Positions 11,384 to 18,705 of a DNA stretch of 18,729 nt are shown here, one piece after another; within the stretch, counting starts at the first letter, position 1, and each line of letters begins with the position of its first letter. This stretch comes from Pseudomonadota bacterium (GTDB taxonomy: Bacteria; Pseudomonadota; Alphaproteobacteria; Sphingomonadales; Sphingomonadaceae): positions 1 to 18,729 of the forward strand of contig JAFABD010000016.1 in the NCBI GenBank assembly GCA_023426225.1. The letters are read 5' to 3'. The notes under the pieces are model-generated. The model saw only the letters and a program-made list of their open reading frames with translations. It was not told the DNA's origin and did no database searches. A program made the position numbers and the translations under genes.

Positions 11384-12864
11384 TCCTCGCATGGACGCTC
11401 GCGGTCGTGATCGCGACCGTGATCGGCGCACTGACCTATGGGATGCGCCGCAGAAAACAGCGATCCGTCGCCGAATGGGCAGTGGGCGGACGGAGCATGG
11501 GAACGCTGATCTTCTGGTTTCTCAACGCCGGCGAGATCTACACCACCTTCGCCGTCCTCGGCATTTCCGGCTATGCCTGGGCCTATGGCGCGCCCGCCTA
11601 TCTGGCATTCTGTTAGGTCTCGCTCAGCGCAGCGGTGGGTTATTGGCTCACGCCGCACATCTGGCGCGCCGGCAAGGCCGGGGGGCTGATCACCCAGGCC
11701 GATTTCTTCGCGGCGCATTACCAGGCGCGCTGGCTCGGCATCGTGGTGGGGCTCGCCGGAATTGCCGCGCTGATCGTCTATGTCCAGATTCAGATCACCG
11801 CGCTGGCGCTCGTCCTGCGCCTCTCGCTTGCCAACGGCATTTCGAGCGCCACCGCCGCGATCGCCGCAGCGGCCCTGATGCTGCTCTTCGTCTTTTCCGC
11901 AGGGCTGCGGTCCGCGGCATTCGCGGCAGCGGTGAAGGACATCCTGATGATCGCGATCGTCATCGTGTTGAGCCTGACGGTTGCCGGCCATGTCGGCGCA
12001 TCGTCGATCGCCGACCTGCTCCACCGTGTCGAGCAACTTCATCCCGGGATCGGGCGCCTGCCCGGTCGCGCGCCCGAAGCAGGCCTGGGAACGGTATGGA
12101 TGATGACCGCGGCCGTGAATGTGGCGCTTGGCACCTATGTCTTCCCGCACATGTTCCAGCTCAGCTATGCCGCGTCGGACGTCTGGGCGATCCGTCGCAA
12201 TGCGGTGTTCCAGCCGCTCTATTCGCTCTCCTATTTCTTCATCATCCTGCTCGGCTTCGGCGCGCTGCTGGCGGGAACGATGCCGCCGGGGGGCGACCTC
12301 AACGCGGTGCTGCTTCAGTTCGTTGCCGACCGCTATCCCGCCTGGGCTGTCGGCATCTTTGCCGGAACCGCCTGTCTTTTGGCGCTGGTCCCGGGGTCGG
12401 TCCTGTTGCTGACCGCCGGATCGATCTTTGGCCGGAATGTCGTCCTGCCGTTCTTCCCGCGCCTGGGGGACGGTGCCGTGCTGATCCTGTCGCGATCCGC
12501 GATGGTGGTCTTCGCCGGCGCTGCAGTGTTCCTGACGATCGGTGCAACGCAGTCGCTCGTCGACATCGGTCTCGCTGCCTATGCCTCGATCGGCATGCTG
12601 GCGCCGGGCGTGTTCTTTGCGTTCCTGTGGCGGCGGACAGGCGCCGTCGCGGTCCTGGCGGGAATGGTGGTCGGCTATGCCGTACTGCTCGTGCCCCAGG
12701 CGCGGCCGCTGTTCAGCTGGTTCCCCGGATGGGACAAGGGCCTTGTGGCGATGCTCGCCAATGCGATCGTCGTCGCGCTCGTGACGCTCATGATCAAACG
12801 GCCAAAAGCATCGGCAGGCACCACTGCCCTCACGCAGGATTCTCCCGCCCCGGCCATGTCTTGA
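11380..12864 (+). pseudogene. Sodium:solute symporter (SSS) gene interrupted by an in-frame amber codon
   Basis: Reading from the ATG at 11380 gives 78 codons of a normal SSS N-terminus (ILAWTLAVVIATVIGALTYG; SVAEWAVGGRSMGTLIFWFL; NAGEIYTTFAVLGISGYAWA). TAG follows at 11614-11616. The same frame then continues for 415 codons with typical SSS helices (VGLAGIAALIVYVQIQITAL; TAAVNVALGTYVFPHMFQLS; ALVPGSVLLLTAGSIFGRNV). There is no frameshift or deletion, and one base change explains the stop. No good ribosome-binding site precedes the possible GTG restart at 11635. The family imports small organic solutes with sodium. This could be a recent nonsense mutation, a sequencing error, or a read-through codon. 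The 3' end overlaps the convergent LysR gene by 35 bp. Confidence 0.8.
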
Positions 12865-13744
12865 CCCGCTTTTCCAGCGCGGCGAGCATCCGTCCGGGCG
12901 GGCCGTTGAGTTGACGTCCCACCCGGTGGATCAGGCTGATCGTGGTGTGTTCCAGATCGGCCTCGACCAACGGTCGCGCGACCAGCGTGCCTTCCTCGAG
13001 TTCGGCAAGGACGCTGATCGGCGGAAGCACCGTCACCAGCCGGCCTTGCCGGGCAATCTCGCGCATCACCTGGATCGAGCCGGTGGTGAGTTCGGGTTGG
13101 AGCCACACGTTGCAGCGCGCCTCTGCCGCTGCCAGCGCCTGACGGATCCGGAACCCCTTGGGCGGCAGGCAGGACGGCTGGGTCGACAGCACCGACAGGG
13201 TAACGTCACGCTCGCGCGCGATCGGATGCCCGGGCGCACAGATCACCATCAGCGGCTGCAGCGCCGACGCCCGGATGCGGATCTTGGGATCGTTCTCGTT
13301 CTGGAAGATCAGCCCGATATGCGCCTCGTCGTTCAGAACCTGACGCACAATCTCGGCCGTCGTACCGCTGACGATCGAAACCTCGATCCCGGCGTTCGCA
13401 CGCTGATACTGTTCGATGATTTCGGCAAAGGATCGGCCGAGAAACCCCTCGCCCACGGCCAGGTCGACACGTCCGGTCCGCGATTCGCGGAGATCGGCGA
13501 GACGGTTTAGGAATGCCTCGCGATCGGCCATCTTGGCACGGTAATAGTCGAGCGCAACCTGCCCTGCCGGCGTGACCTTGATCGTCCTGCGCCCGCGCTC
13601 GATCAGGGGGACGCCATATTCCAGTTCCAGCTGTGCGATCTGTCGGCTGATCGACGATACCGCGACCCCGATCTTGTCGCTTGCCAGCCGCATCGTTCCC
13701 AGCATGGCCGCTTCATAGAAATACATCAGCGCAACGTCGGACAT
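12830..13744 (-). CDS. LysR-type transcriptional regulator
   Basis: The 304-aa product has the standard LysR layout. A winged helix-turn-helix occupies residues about 1-62, with LASDKIGVAVSSISRQIAQL and LIERGRRTIKVTPAG. The effector-binding domain from about 90 onward includes RVDLAVGEGFLGRSFAEIIE, HIGLIFQNENDPKIRIRASA and VMREIARQGRLVTVLPPISV. The ATG at 13744 has GGAGGGGAG upstream, and the longer frame start would add an unrelated Arg-rich tail. It is divergent from the lyase/dehydrogenase operon across 127 bp that holds a clear dyad. It is therefore the likely regulator of that operon and perhaps of the amidohydrolase operon too. The inducer is unknown, presumably the pathway substrate. 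Confidence 0.93.
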   Translation of the reverse strand: MSDVALMYFYEAAMLGTMRLASDKIGVAVSSISRQIAQLELEYGVPLIERGRRTIKVTPAGQVALDYYRAKMADREAFLNRLADLRESRTGRVDLAVGEGFLGRSFAEIIEQYQRANAGIEVSIVSGTTAEIVRQVLNDEAHIGLIFQNENDPKIRIRASALQPLMVICAPGHPIARERDVTLSVLSTQPSCLPPKGFRIRQALAAAEARCNVWLQPELTTGSIQVMREIARQGRLVTVLPPISVLAELEEGTLVARPLVEADLEHTTISLIHRVGRQLNGPPGRMLAALEKRVKTWPGRENPA

Positions 13745-13778
13745 GGCCGCTCCCCTCCGTCGCCTAATTTGCACCGAT

Positions 13779-13802
13779 CGCAACGATGTTCAACATTCGT
13801 TG
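13779..13802. promoter_or_regulatory. Candidate LysR operator between regulator and lyase operon
   Basis: CAACGA (13781-13786) is repeated inverted as TCGTTG (13797-13802) with a 10-base spacer. Inside lies a second dyad, ATGTT-C-AACAT (13786-13796). The left arm is part of CGCAACGATGTTC (13779-13791), which recurs almost unchanged upstream of the VOC gene. It sits about 35 bp from the LysR start and 70 bp from the lyase start, where a LysR protein would control both directions. Confidence 0.6.
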
Positions 13803-13860
13803 TTATTGCAGCCGAAACAATGCTGTCGTCAAAGAGGGACCGGATTTTGACGGTGCAGAT

Positions 13861-13874
13861 AGGGGGCATCCTTG
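13861..13874 (+). promoter_or_regulatory. Ribosome-binding site fixing a TTG start
   Basis: AGGGGG (13861-13866) lies five bases before TTG (13872-13874). No ATG or GTG is in frame upstream, so this site decides the start of the lyase gene. Confidence 0.7.
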
Positions 13875-14798
13875 GACAAGCGGTCGATCGTCGATTGGCA
13901 CGGTTATATCCCGGCCATCACCACGCCGTTCGAAGCGAGCGGGGCGATCGACTTTCCGGGCTTTGCGCGGCTGCTCGAATGGCTGCACGCCGAAGGGATG
14001 CACGGCCTGCTCGTCGCCGGCACGACGGGCGAGTGGACGTCGATGTCGGCCGAAGAGCGCTGCCGCCTGTTTGCCGCCGCCGGTAACCAGCTTGGCGGCC
14101 GGTTGCCGCTGCTCGCGGGATGCAGCGGCTTCACCGCACGCGAAGTGCTTCAGTTTGCGGAGGCTGCCGCTGCGGCCCGCTTCGATGGCATCGTCGTGAC
14201 CCCGCCCCCCTATATTCGCCCGGGCGAGCGCGAATTGCTCGCCTTCTACACCGAGATCGACCGCGCCACGCCGCTTCCGGTCTGCATCTACAACTGGCCG
14301 CCGGGAACGGGCATCGACATGCCCCTCTCCCTCCTCGAACGTCTGACCGACCTGCCCAAGGTCGTCGCGGTCAAGCAGTCGACGAGCCACCTCGATCGCT
14401 TCGTTGCGACGTTCTTTGCGCTGCGCGACAAGGTGCGTATCTTCGGCCATGCAATGGATGAGCACGGCCTTGCCCTTCTTGAAGCGCGTGGTGGCGACGG
14501 CACGATGGGCGCCGGCGCGGTGCTGGGTCGCGTGCATCCCGGCTTTTACGAGAACCTCTGGGCCGGCCGCATCGACGCCGCCCGCGCCTGTGGCCAGCAG
14601 GACCGCGTGCTGATGGACGCCTGGTACACGCCCGAACTGGTCGGCCGGTTCGGTTCGGGGCCCGCCATCCTCAAGGCGGCGCTCAATGCGCAGGGACTGC
14701 CCGGCGGGTACGTCCGTCGCCCGCTGCTCGACGTCGACGCTGCGGCGTGCGACGAAATCCGGGAGACGTTGATCGGGTTGGGGCGGATTGCTGGCTAG
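13872..14798 (+). CDS. DapA/N-acetylneuraminate lyase superfamily protein (lyase or pyrroline-hydroxycarboxylate deaminase type)
   Basis: The 308-aa product is a class I aldolase-type TIM barrel. It has GTTGE at residues 50-54, Y114 in TPPPYIRP, Y140 in CIYNWPPG and the Schiff-base lysine K168 in AVKQS. In true dihydrodipicolinate synthase an arginine (E. coli R138) follows YNVPS; here the motif is YNWPPG and the arginine is absent, so lysine biosynthesis is unlikely. Family members with such changes cleave or deaminate 2-keto acids. One of them is delta-1-pyrroline-4-hydroxy-2-carboxylate deaminase, which acts after D-hydroxyproline dehydrogenase. The gene overlaps the dehydrogenase FAD-subunit gene by 11 bases, which supports a shared pathway. 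The TTG start is backed by a strong ribosome-binding site. The exact reaction is inferred only. Confidence 0.88.
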   Translation: MDKRSIVDWHGYIPAITTPFEASGAIDFPGFARLLEWLHAEGMHGLLVAGTTGEWTSMSAEERCRLFAAAGNQLGGRLPLLAGCSGFTAREVLQFAEAAAAARFDGIVVTPPPYIRPGERELLAFYTEIDRATPLPVCIYNWPPGTGIDMPLSLLERLTDLPKVVAVKQSTSHLDRFVATFFALRDKVRIFGHAMDEHGLALLEARGGDGTMGAGAVLGRVHPGFYENLWAGRIDAARACGQQDRVLMDAWYTPELVGRFGSGPAILKAALNAQGLPGGYVRRPLLDVDAAACDEIRETLIGLGRIAG

Positions 14799-15987
14799 CT
14801 TCGACGTCCTGATCGTCGGCGGCGGGCTCGTCGGTTGCGCCACCGCATGGCACCTCGCGGCGGGCGGCGCACGCGTCCTTCTGATCGATCAGGGCGCGTT
14901 GGGGAGCGGCGCATCGGGCCAGAATGCCGGATCGCTCCATTTCCAGATCGAGCGTCGCTTCCTCGAGCGTGCCGGCGGCCTGGGCGAAGAGGGTGAGCGC
15001 ACCGCGACGCTCAGCCGGATCGCGATCGAGGATTGGCGCACGCTCGAGCAGCGCCTCGGCACATCCCTCCATGTCCACATGAAGGGCGGCCTGATGGTCG
15101 CCGAGACGGCCGACCAGGTCGAGTTGCTCGAGCGCAAGGCCGTGCGCGAGCGCGCGATGGGGCTCTCCGTCGAAACCATCGACGGCGATGCCGCACGACG
15201 GCTTGCGCCCTACCTCTCGACGCGGATCGTCGCCGCCAACTTCATGGGCGACGAAGGGCATGCCGACAGCCGCATTGTCGCGCCCGCCTTTGCCCGCGCC
15301 GCGGCGGCGGCCGGCGCGACGATCGAGACCGGCCAGCGCGCTACGGCGATCGAACGCCGCGCCGGCGGATTCAACATTGCGATTACCGGGACGACCGGCT
15401 CGCGCCAGGTCGCTGCGGAGAAAATCCTGATCGCGGCCGGGGCGTGGTCCGCGCGCGTCGCAACGCTCGCCAACCTCCACTTGCCGCTTGTGCCGGTTGC
15501 GCTGACGATGAGCGCAACCGAGCGGACCGGTTGGCCCCTGCCCCATCTGGTCCAGCATGTCGGAAGGCGACTTTCGCTCAAGCAGACCCATGCCGGCAAC
15601 CTGCTGATCGGCGGCGGCTGGCCCGCGCGGCTGCGGCGTGACGGCGACCGCTTCGACCTGTCACGACCACCGGAACTGATCCACGCCGCGCTGCGCGACA
15701 ATCTCGTCGCGGCGACCGACACGGTGCCCGGCGTTGCGGCGCTCAATCTGGTCCGCACCTGGACCGGGATTACCGGCGTGACGCCCGATCAATTGCCGAT
15801 CGCCGGTGGTTTTCCGTCGGTTCCCGGCCTCTATTGCGCGGCCGGCGGATCGGCATTCACGCTGGGGCCGACCTTTGCCCGGCTGATCGCCGACCAGATG
15901 CTCGACCGCAACCGGGCGGACGCCGAAGAACTGCTCGCCGTCGCCTCCCCCGCACGCTTTGCGAGCCTCAACGGATTCATGGGATGA
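14788..15987 (+). CDS. FAD-dependent oxidoreductase, DAO family: catalytic subunit of a three-part amine dehydrogenase
   Basis: The 399-aa product starts with a dinucleotide-binding fold, SFDVLIVGGGLVGCATAWHL (GGGxxG at 11-16). DAO-family features follow: GSGASGQNAGSLHFQIE near 35, EKILIAAGAWSARVATLA in the middle, and the C-terminal FAD motif TWTGITGVTPDQLPIAGG with GLYCAAGGSAFTLGPTFARL. Such proteins oxidise a C-N bond to an imine. Together with the two genes downstream it forms the arrangement of opine oxidases, D-hydroxyproline dehydrogenase and HcnABC, where this is the substrate-oxidising subunit. The start is TTG at 14788, inside the end of the lyase gene, with GGGGCGG upstream. The stop overlaps the small-subunit start (ATGATG). 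Confidence 0.9.
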   Translation: MLASFDVLIVGGGLVGCATAWHLAAGGARVLLIDQGALGSGASGQNAGSLHFQIERRFLERAGGLGEEGERTATLSRIAIEDWRTLEQRLGTSLHVHMKGGLMVAETADQVELLERKAVRERAMGLSVETIDGDAARRLAPYLSTRIVAANFMGDEGHADSRIVAPAFARAAAAAGATIETGQRATAIERRAGGFNIAITGTTGSRQVAAEKILIAAGAWSARVATLANLHLPLVPVALTMSATERTGWPLPHLVQHVGRRLSLKQTHAGNLLIGGGWPARLRRDGDRFDLSRPPELIHAALRDNLVAATDTVPGVAALNLVRTWTGITGVTPDQLPIAGGFPSVPGLYCAAGGSAFTLGPTFARLIADQMLDRNRADAEELLAVASPARFASLNGFMG

Positions 15988-16283
15988 TGCCCAGGCAGAT
16001 GATCGACATCCGGCGGGGAGAGTCGTTGACGATTGAGGTCGATGGCCAGCGGCTCGACTGTTTCCGGGGTGAAACCGTCGCGGCGGTTCTGGCAGCGGCC
16101 GACCGCCCGACGACCCGTCGCGACGGCGGCGCGCGACTGCGAGGTTTCTGGTGCGCCATGGGCACGTGCGCCGAGTGTTTCGTCGAACGCGTCGACCTTG
16201 TGCCGCCGCGCCGAGTGCGCGCGTGCCTGCAGCCCGTGGAGCCTGGAATGCGGATACAAACGGGAGCCGCAGGCGATGCATGA
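15984..16283 (+). CDS. Small [2Fe-2S] ferredoxin-like subunit of the dehydrogenase
   Basis: The 99-aa product has a ferredoxin-type fold and four cluster cysteines: C57, C62 and C65 in WCAMGTCAEC, and C81 in VRACLQP. The C-x4-C-x2-C ... C pattern marks a plant-type [2Fe-2S] site. Proteins of this size are the electron-transfer subunits of opine oxidases, D-hydroxyproline dehydrogenases and HcnA-type enzymes. The ATG at 15984 overlaps the stop of the FAD-subunit gene; an ATG one codon later or at 15999 is also possible. The 3' end overlaps the next gene by 8 bases, so the subunits are made together. Confidence 0.9.
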   Translation: MMPRQMIDIRRGESLTIEVDGQRLDCFRGETVAAVLAAADRPTTRRDGGARLRGFWCAMGTCAECFVERVDLVPPRRVRACLQPVEPGMRIQTGAAGDA

Positions 16284-17682
16284 AGCAGGGCATGGCCCCT
16301 CCCCCTTCGATGTCGCGATCATCGGCGGCGGTCCGGCCGGACAGGCAGCTGCGCTCGTTCTGGCCGAAGCGGGGGCCCGTGTTGCGGTACTTGACGAACA
16401 GTTGCGCCCTGGCGGCCAGATTCTACGCCAACCGCCTCGCGAATTCGTGCTGCCGCGCTGGATGCGCGGACCGACCTACCGACCACTCAGGAAGCAGCTG
16501 GCGGCTTTCGAGGCACAATCGGCGCTGCAATGGTACGGTGGCCATTCGGTGATCGCGATCGAGGGGGAGTGCGACGCCTTCGCCCTCATCACAACGTCCG
16601 GCGCCGGCGCCACGCGGATCGGCGCCCGACGGGTCCTGATCGCCGCAGGCTGTTACGACCTCCCCGCCATGGTCCCGGGCTGGACGCTGCCCGGCGCGAT
16701 GGGTGCAGGCGGCCTTCAGGCGCTCATCAAGTCCCAAGGCGTGATGCCGGGGGGGCGGATCGCGCTGGCCGGAACACACCCCTTGATGCTCATCGTCGCG
16801 ACGCAGATTCTCGCGGCTGGCGGGCAGGTCGCGGGGGTGCTGTTCGAACAACCGTTCGCGACGCTGTTCCGCACGGCGGCGGGCATGCTGGCGCAGGTCG
16901 CGACCAATTCCGGCCCGCTGCGTGATGCGACGATGGCGATAACGCAGCTGTGGAAGGCGGGCGTCCCCGTCCGCTTCGGGCAACAGCTCCATGCAATCGA
17001 CGGGCGGGCGCGAGTCGAGCGTCTCAGGCTGGTGGATTCTGCCGGCCGCGACGCGGTGATCGAGTGCGATGCCGTCGGGCTGTGCTACGGTTTCCTGCCA
17101 CAATCGGACCTGGTTCGCCAGGCGGGCCTCGACGTGCGCTGGGCAGCGCCGGCGGGGGGCTGGGCGGCGGCACACGACGACTGGTTGCGCAGCAGCATCG
17201 CCGGTATCGCCGTGGCGGGCGAGACGACCGGCGTCGCAGGGGCGCCGGCGGCACTTCAGGCAGGACGGATCGCAGGTGCTGGCCTTGCCGCCGACCTCGG
17301 CCTCATCGACCAGGCCGCGGCGGAGGCGATCCGCCGCCCCGCCGACCGGGCGTGGCGGCGCGCGCGGCGCTTTGCCGCTCATCTCGACCGGCTGGCCGAC
17401 CCGTCATCGGCGCTCCGCCGTCTGGCTGGGGCGAACACGATCTGTTGCCGGTGCGAGGATGTCGACAGCGCGCGGCTGCGCGAGGCCATCGCCGCCGCGC
17501 CGGATCCCAATGCCGTCAAATTGGCCACGCGCTGCGGCATGGGACTGTGCCAGGGACGGAGCTGCGAGCACATGTTGATCCGCATGGTCGCCGAACATCG
17601 CCGCCTGGACCCCGGCGAGATCCGCCCCTTCACCAGCCGCTTCCCCGCCCGGCCGACGCCGATCGGCGACCTGATCGCGTAA
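16276..17682 (+). CDS. FAD/NAD(P)-binding oxidoreductase with C-terminal Bfd-like [2Fe-2S] domain: large dehydrogenase subunit
   Basis: The 468-aa product has an N-terminal FAD fold, FDVAIIGGGPAGQAAALVLA (GGGPAG at 17-22). A central region like pyridine-nucleotide disulfide oxidoreductases includes TRIGARRVLIAAGCYDLPAM and GWTLPGAMGAGGLQALI. The C-terminal part is Bfd-like, with cysteines C391 and C393 (CRCED) and C420 and C425 (RCGMGLCQGRSC), a second [2Fe-2S] site. This is the large-subunit layout of opine oxidase, D-hydroxyproline dehydrogenase and HcnB. The start at 16276 gives the FAD motif its usual position and overlaps the small-subunit gene by 8 bases. The frame is open further upstream but that part is antisense-like noise. 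Electrons probably pass to the respiratory chain. Confidence 0.92.
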   Translation: MHEAGHGPSPFDVAIIGGGPAGQAAALVLAEAGARVAVLDEQLRPGGQILRQPPREFVLPRWMRGPTYRPLRKQLAAFEAQSALQWYGGHSVIAIEGECDAFALITTSGAGATRIGARRVLIAAGCYDLPAMVPGWTLPGAMGAGGLQALIKSQGVMPGGRIALAGTHPLMLIVATQILAAGGQVAGVLFEQPFATLFRTAAGMLAQVATNSGPLRDATMAITQLWKAGVPVRFGQQLHAIDGRARVERLRLVDSAGRDAVIECDAVGLCYGFLPQSDLVRQAGLDVRWAAPAGGWAAAHDDWLRSSIAGIAVAGETTGVAGAPAALQAGRIAGAGLAADLGLIDQAAAEAIRRPADRAWRRARRFAAHLDRLADPSSALRRLAGANTICCRCEDVDSARLREAIAAAPDPNAVKLATRCGMGLCQGRSCEHMLIRMVAEHRRLDPGEIRPFTSRFPARPTPIGDLIA

Positions 17683-17695
17683 AGCTTGCGCACGG

Positions 17696-17750
17696 CGCAA
17701 CGATCTTCGCCGCAGCGCCGCATTGCTGCACCGCAACGCGCTTCTAGGAT
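17696..17750 (+). promoter_or_regulatory. Possible second promoter region of the cluster, with LysR-like half-site
   Basis: The 95-bp gap before the VOC gene holds CGCAACGATCTTC (17696-17708), which differs at one position from the 13-mer in the LysR/lyase intergenic region. Further down, TTGCTG (17723-17728) and TAGGAT (17745-17750) are separated by 16 bases and could be a weak promoter, starting near 17757. The VOC and RidA genes could therefore be co-regulated with, but partly independent of, the dehydrogenase genes. Confidence 0.35.
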
Positions 17751-17777
17751 GGAGTCTTCCCTCCTGCGGAGACAGCG

Positions 17778-18263
17778 ATGCACGCGACCGACCGCCCCAG
17801 ATTTCTCGCCGCCGACCACGTGTCGTTTACCGTCCCCGACCTGGAGGCGGCGATCGCCTTTTACGTCGAGGTGTTCGGCGCGAGCGAACTCTTCCGTCTC
17901 GGCCCCCTCGATGCGGACGCGATTCCGCGCGACGCTGCGGGGCGGGACTTCATGGATACGCATATCGGTATCCCAGGCGCCTGCCTGACGCTGGCAATGC
18001 TGCGGCTGACGGAGAATCTGAACCTGCAACTCGTGCAATATGACAAGCCGCACGACCGAAAGGATGCGAGGCCCCGTCATTGCGATGCGGGCGGCCATCA
18101 TCTGGGCCTGCGCGTCGACGATGTCGAACAGGCCGCACGCTATCTGGCCGATCACGGCTGCACCGTTCAGCAGATCATCGCGATCACCGATGGTCCGCTG
18201 GCGGGCAAGAAGAACCTCTATGTTCGCGACCCCTTTGGCAATCCGCTCGAAATCGTCGACTGA
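17778..18263 (+). CDS. VOC superfamily (glyoxalase/dioxygenase fold) protein
   Basis: The 161-aa product contains two beta-alpha-beta-beta-beta halves of the vicinal-oxygen-chelate fold. The first starts ADHVSFTVPDLEAAIAFYVE and the second HHLGLRVDDVEQAARYLADH, with the ending YVRDPFGNPLEIVD. Candidate metal ligands are H14, H108 and E158; the usual Glu in the first half appears as Q84 in LQLVQY. Members act as isomerases, lyases, epimerases or dioxygenases on metal-chelating substrates. GGAGA lies ahead of the ATG. It is followed after 16 bases by the RidA gene, so the two form a unit. No specific reaction can be assigned. It plausibly acts on a product of the dehydrogenase/lyase pathway. 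Confidence 0.85.
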   Translation: MHATDRPRFLAADHVSFTVPDLEAAIAFYVEVFGASELFRLGPLDADAIPRDAAGRDFMDTHIGIPGACLTLAMLRLTENLNLQLVQYDKPHDRKDARPRHCDAGGHHLGLRVDDVEQAARYLADHGCTVQQIIAITDGPLAGKKNLYVRDPFGNPLEIVD

Positions 18264-18279
18264 CCCAGGAGATTTGCCC

Positions 18280-18684
18280 ATGCCCAACCAACGCATCAAT
18301 CCCGCCGACCTCTACGACAGCGTCAGCTACGGCTTTTCCCATGCAACGCTGAGCGAAGGGCGGCGCACGCTCCACCTCGCCGGGCAGGTGGCATGGAATG
18401 CCGATGGCGCACTGGTCGGTGCGGGCGATCTGGCTGCACAGACGCGGCAGGCGCTCGCCAACCTGAAGGCCGTGCTCGCTGCCGCCGGAGCGGGGCCGGA
18501 ACAGGTGGTGCGGCTACGCACCTATGTTGTCGACCATAGCCCGGACAAGCTGGGCGTCGTGCTGCCGGAAATTGCCGCTTTCTACGCGGGCGCCACGCCG
18601 GCGCCGAACACCTTTCTGGGGGTCGCGGCACTCGCGCTGCCCGATTTCCTGGTCGAGATCGAAGCGACTGCGGTCCTCGACTGA
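18280..18684 (+). CDS. RidA (YjgF/YER057c/UK114) family protein lacking the usual catalytic arginine
   Basis: The 134-aa product has the chorismate-mutase-like Rid fold: YSHATLSEG-type N-terminal strand (here YGFSHATLSEG), LHLAGQVAWNADGALVGAGD, AALANL-like helix with VRLRTYVVD, and LVEIEATAVLD at the end. Classical RidA hydrolyses reactive imines and enamines using an arginine in the motif PARSxVxV (R105 in the enterobacterial enzyme). Here the segment reads APNTFLGVAALALP with N110 at that place, so it is probably one of the Rid subgroups with another or unknown activity. AGGAG precedes the ATG at 18280. Its position after an imine-forming oxidase fits a role with imine products, though without the arginine the chemistry is uncertain. 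Confidence 0.9.
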   Translation: MPNQRINPADLYDSVSYGFSHATLSEGRRTLHLAGQVAWNADGALVGAGDLAAQTRQALANLKAVLAAAGAGPEQVVRLRTYVVDHSPDKLGVVLPEIAAFYAGATPAPNTFLGVAALALPDFLVEIEATAVLD

Positions 18685-18705
18685 GCCAGATCCGGGACCG
18701 GAACG

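Noticed and set aside
11148..12914. 588-codon plus-strand open frame that bypasses the amber codon
   Set aside because: It is Arg-rich with no hydrophobic segments, while the other frame encodes clear SSS helices on both sides of the stop. It is a shadow frame.
16033..16275. Upstream start for the large dehydrogenase subunit
   Set aside because: This stretch overlaps the [2Fe-2S] subunit gene in another frame and would put 81 unrelated residues before the FAD motif.
14788..17682. Hydrogen cyanide synthase HcnABC
   Set aside because: The subunit layout is shared with opine oxidases and hydroxyproline dehydrogenases, and the DapA-like, symporter and hydrolase neighbours point to catabolism, not glycine oxidation to cyanide.
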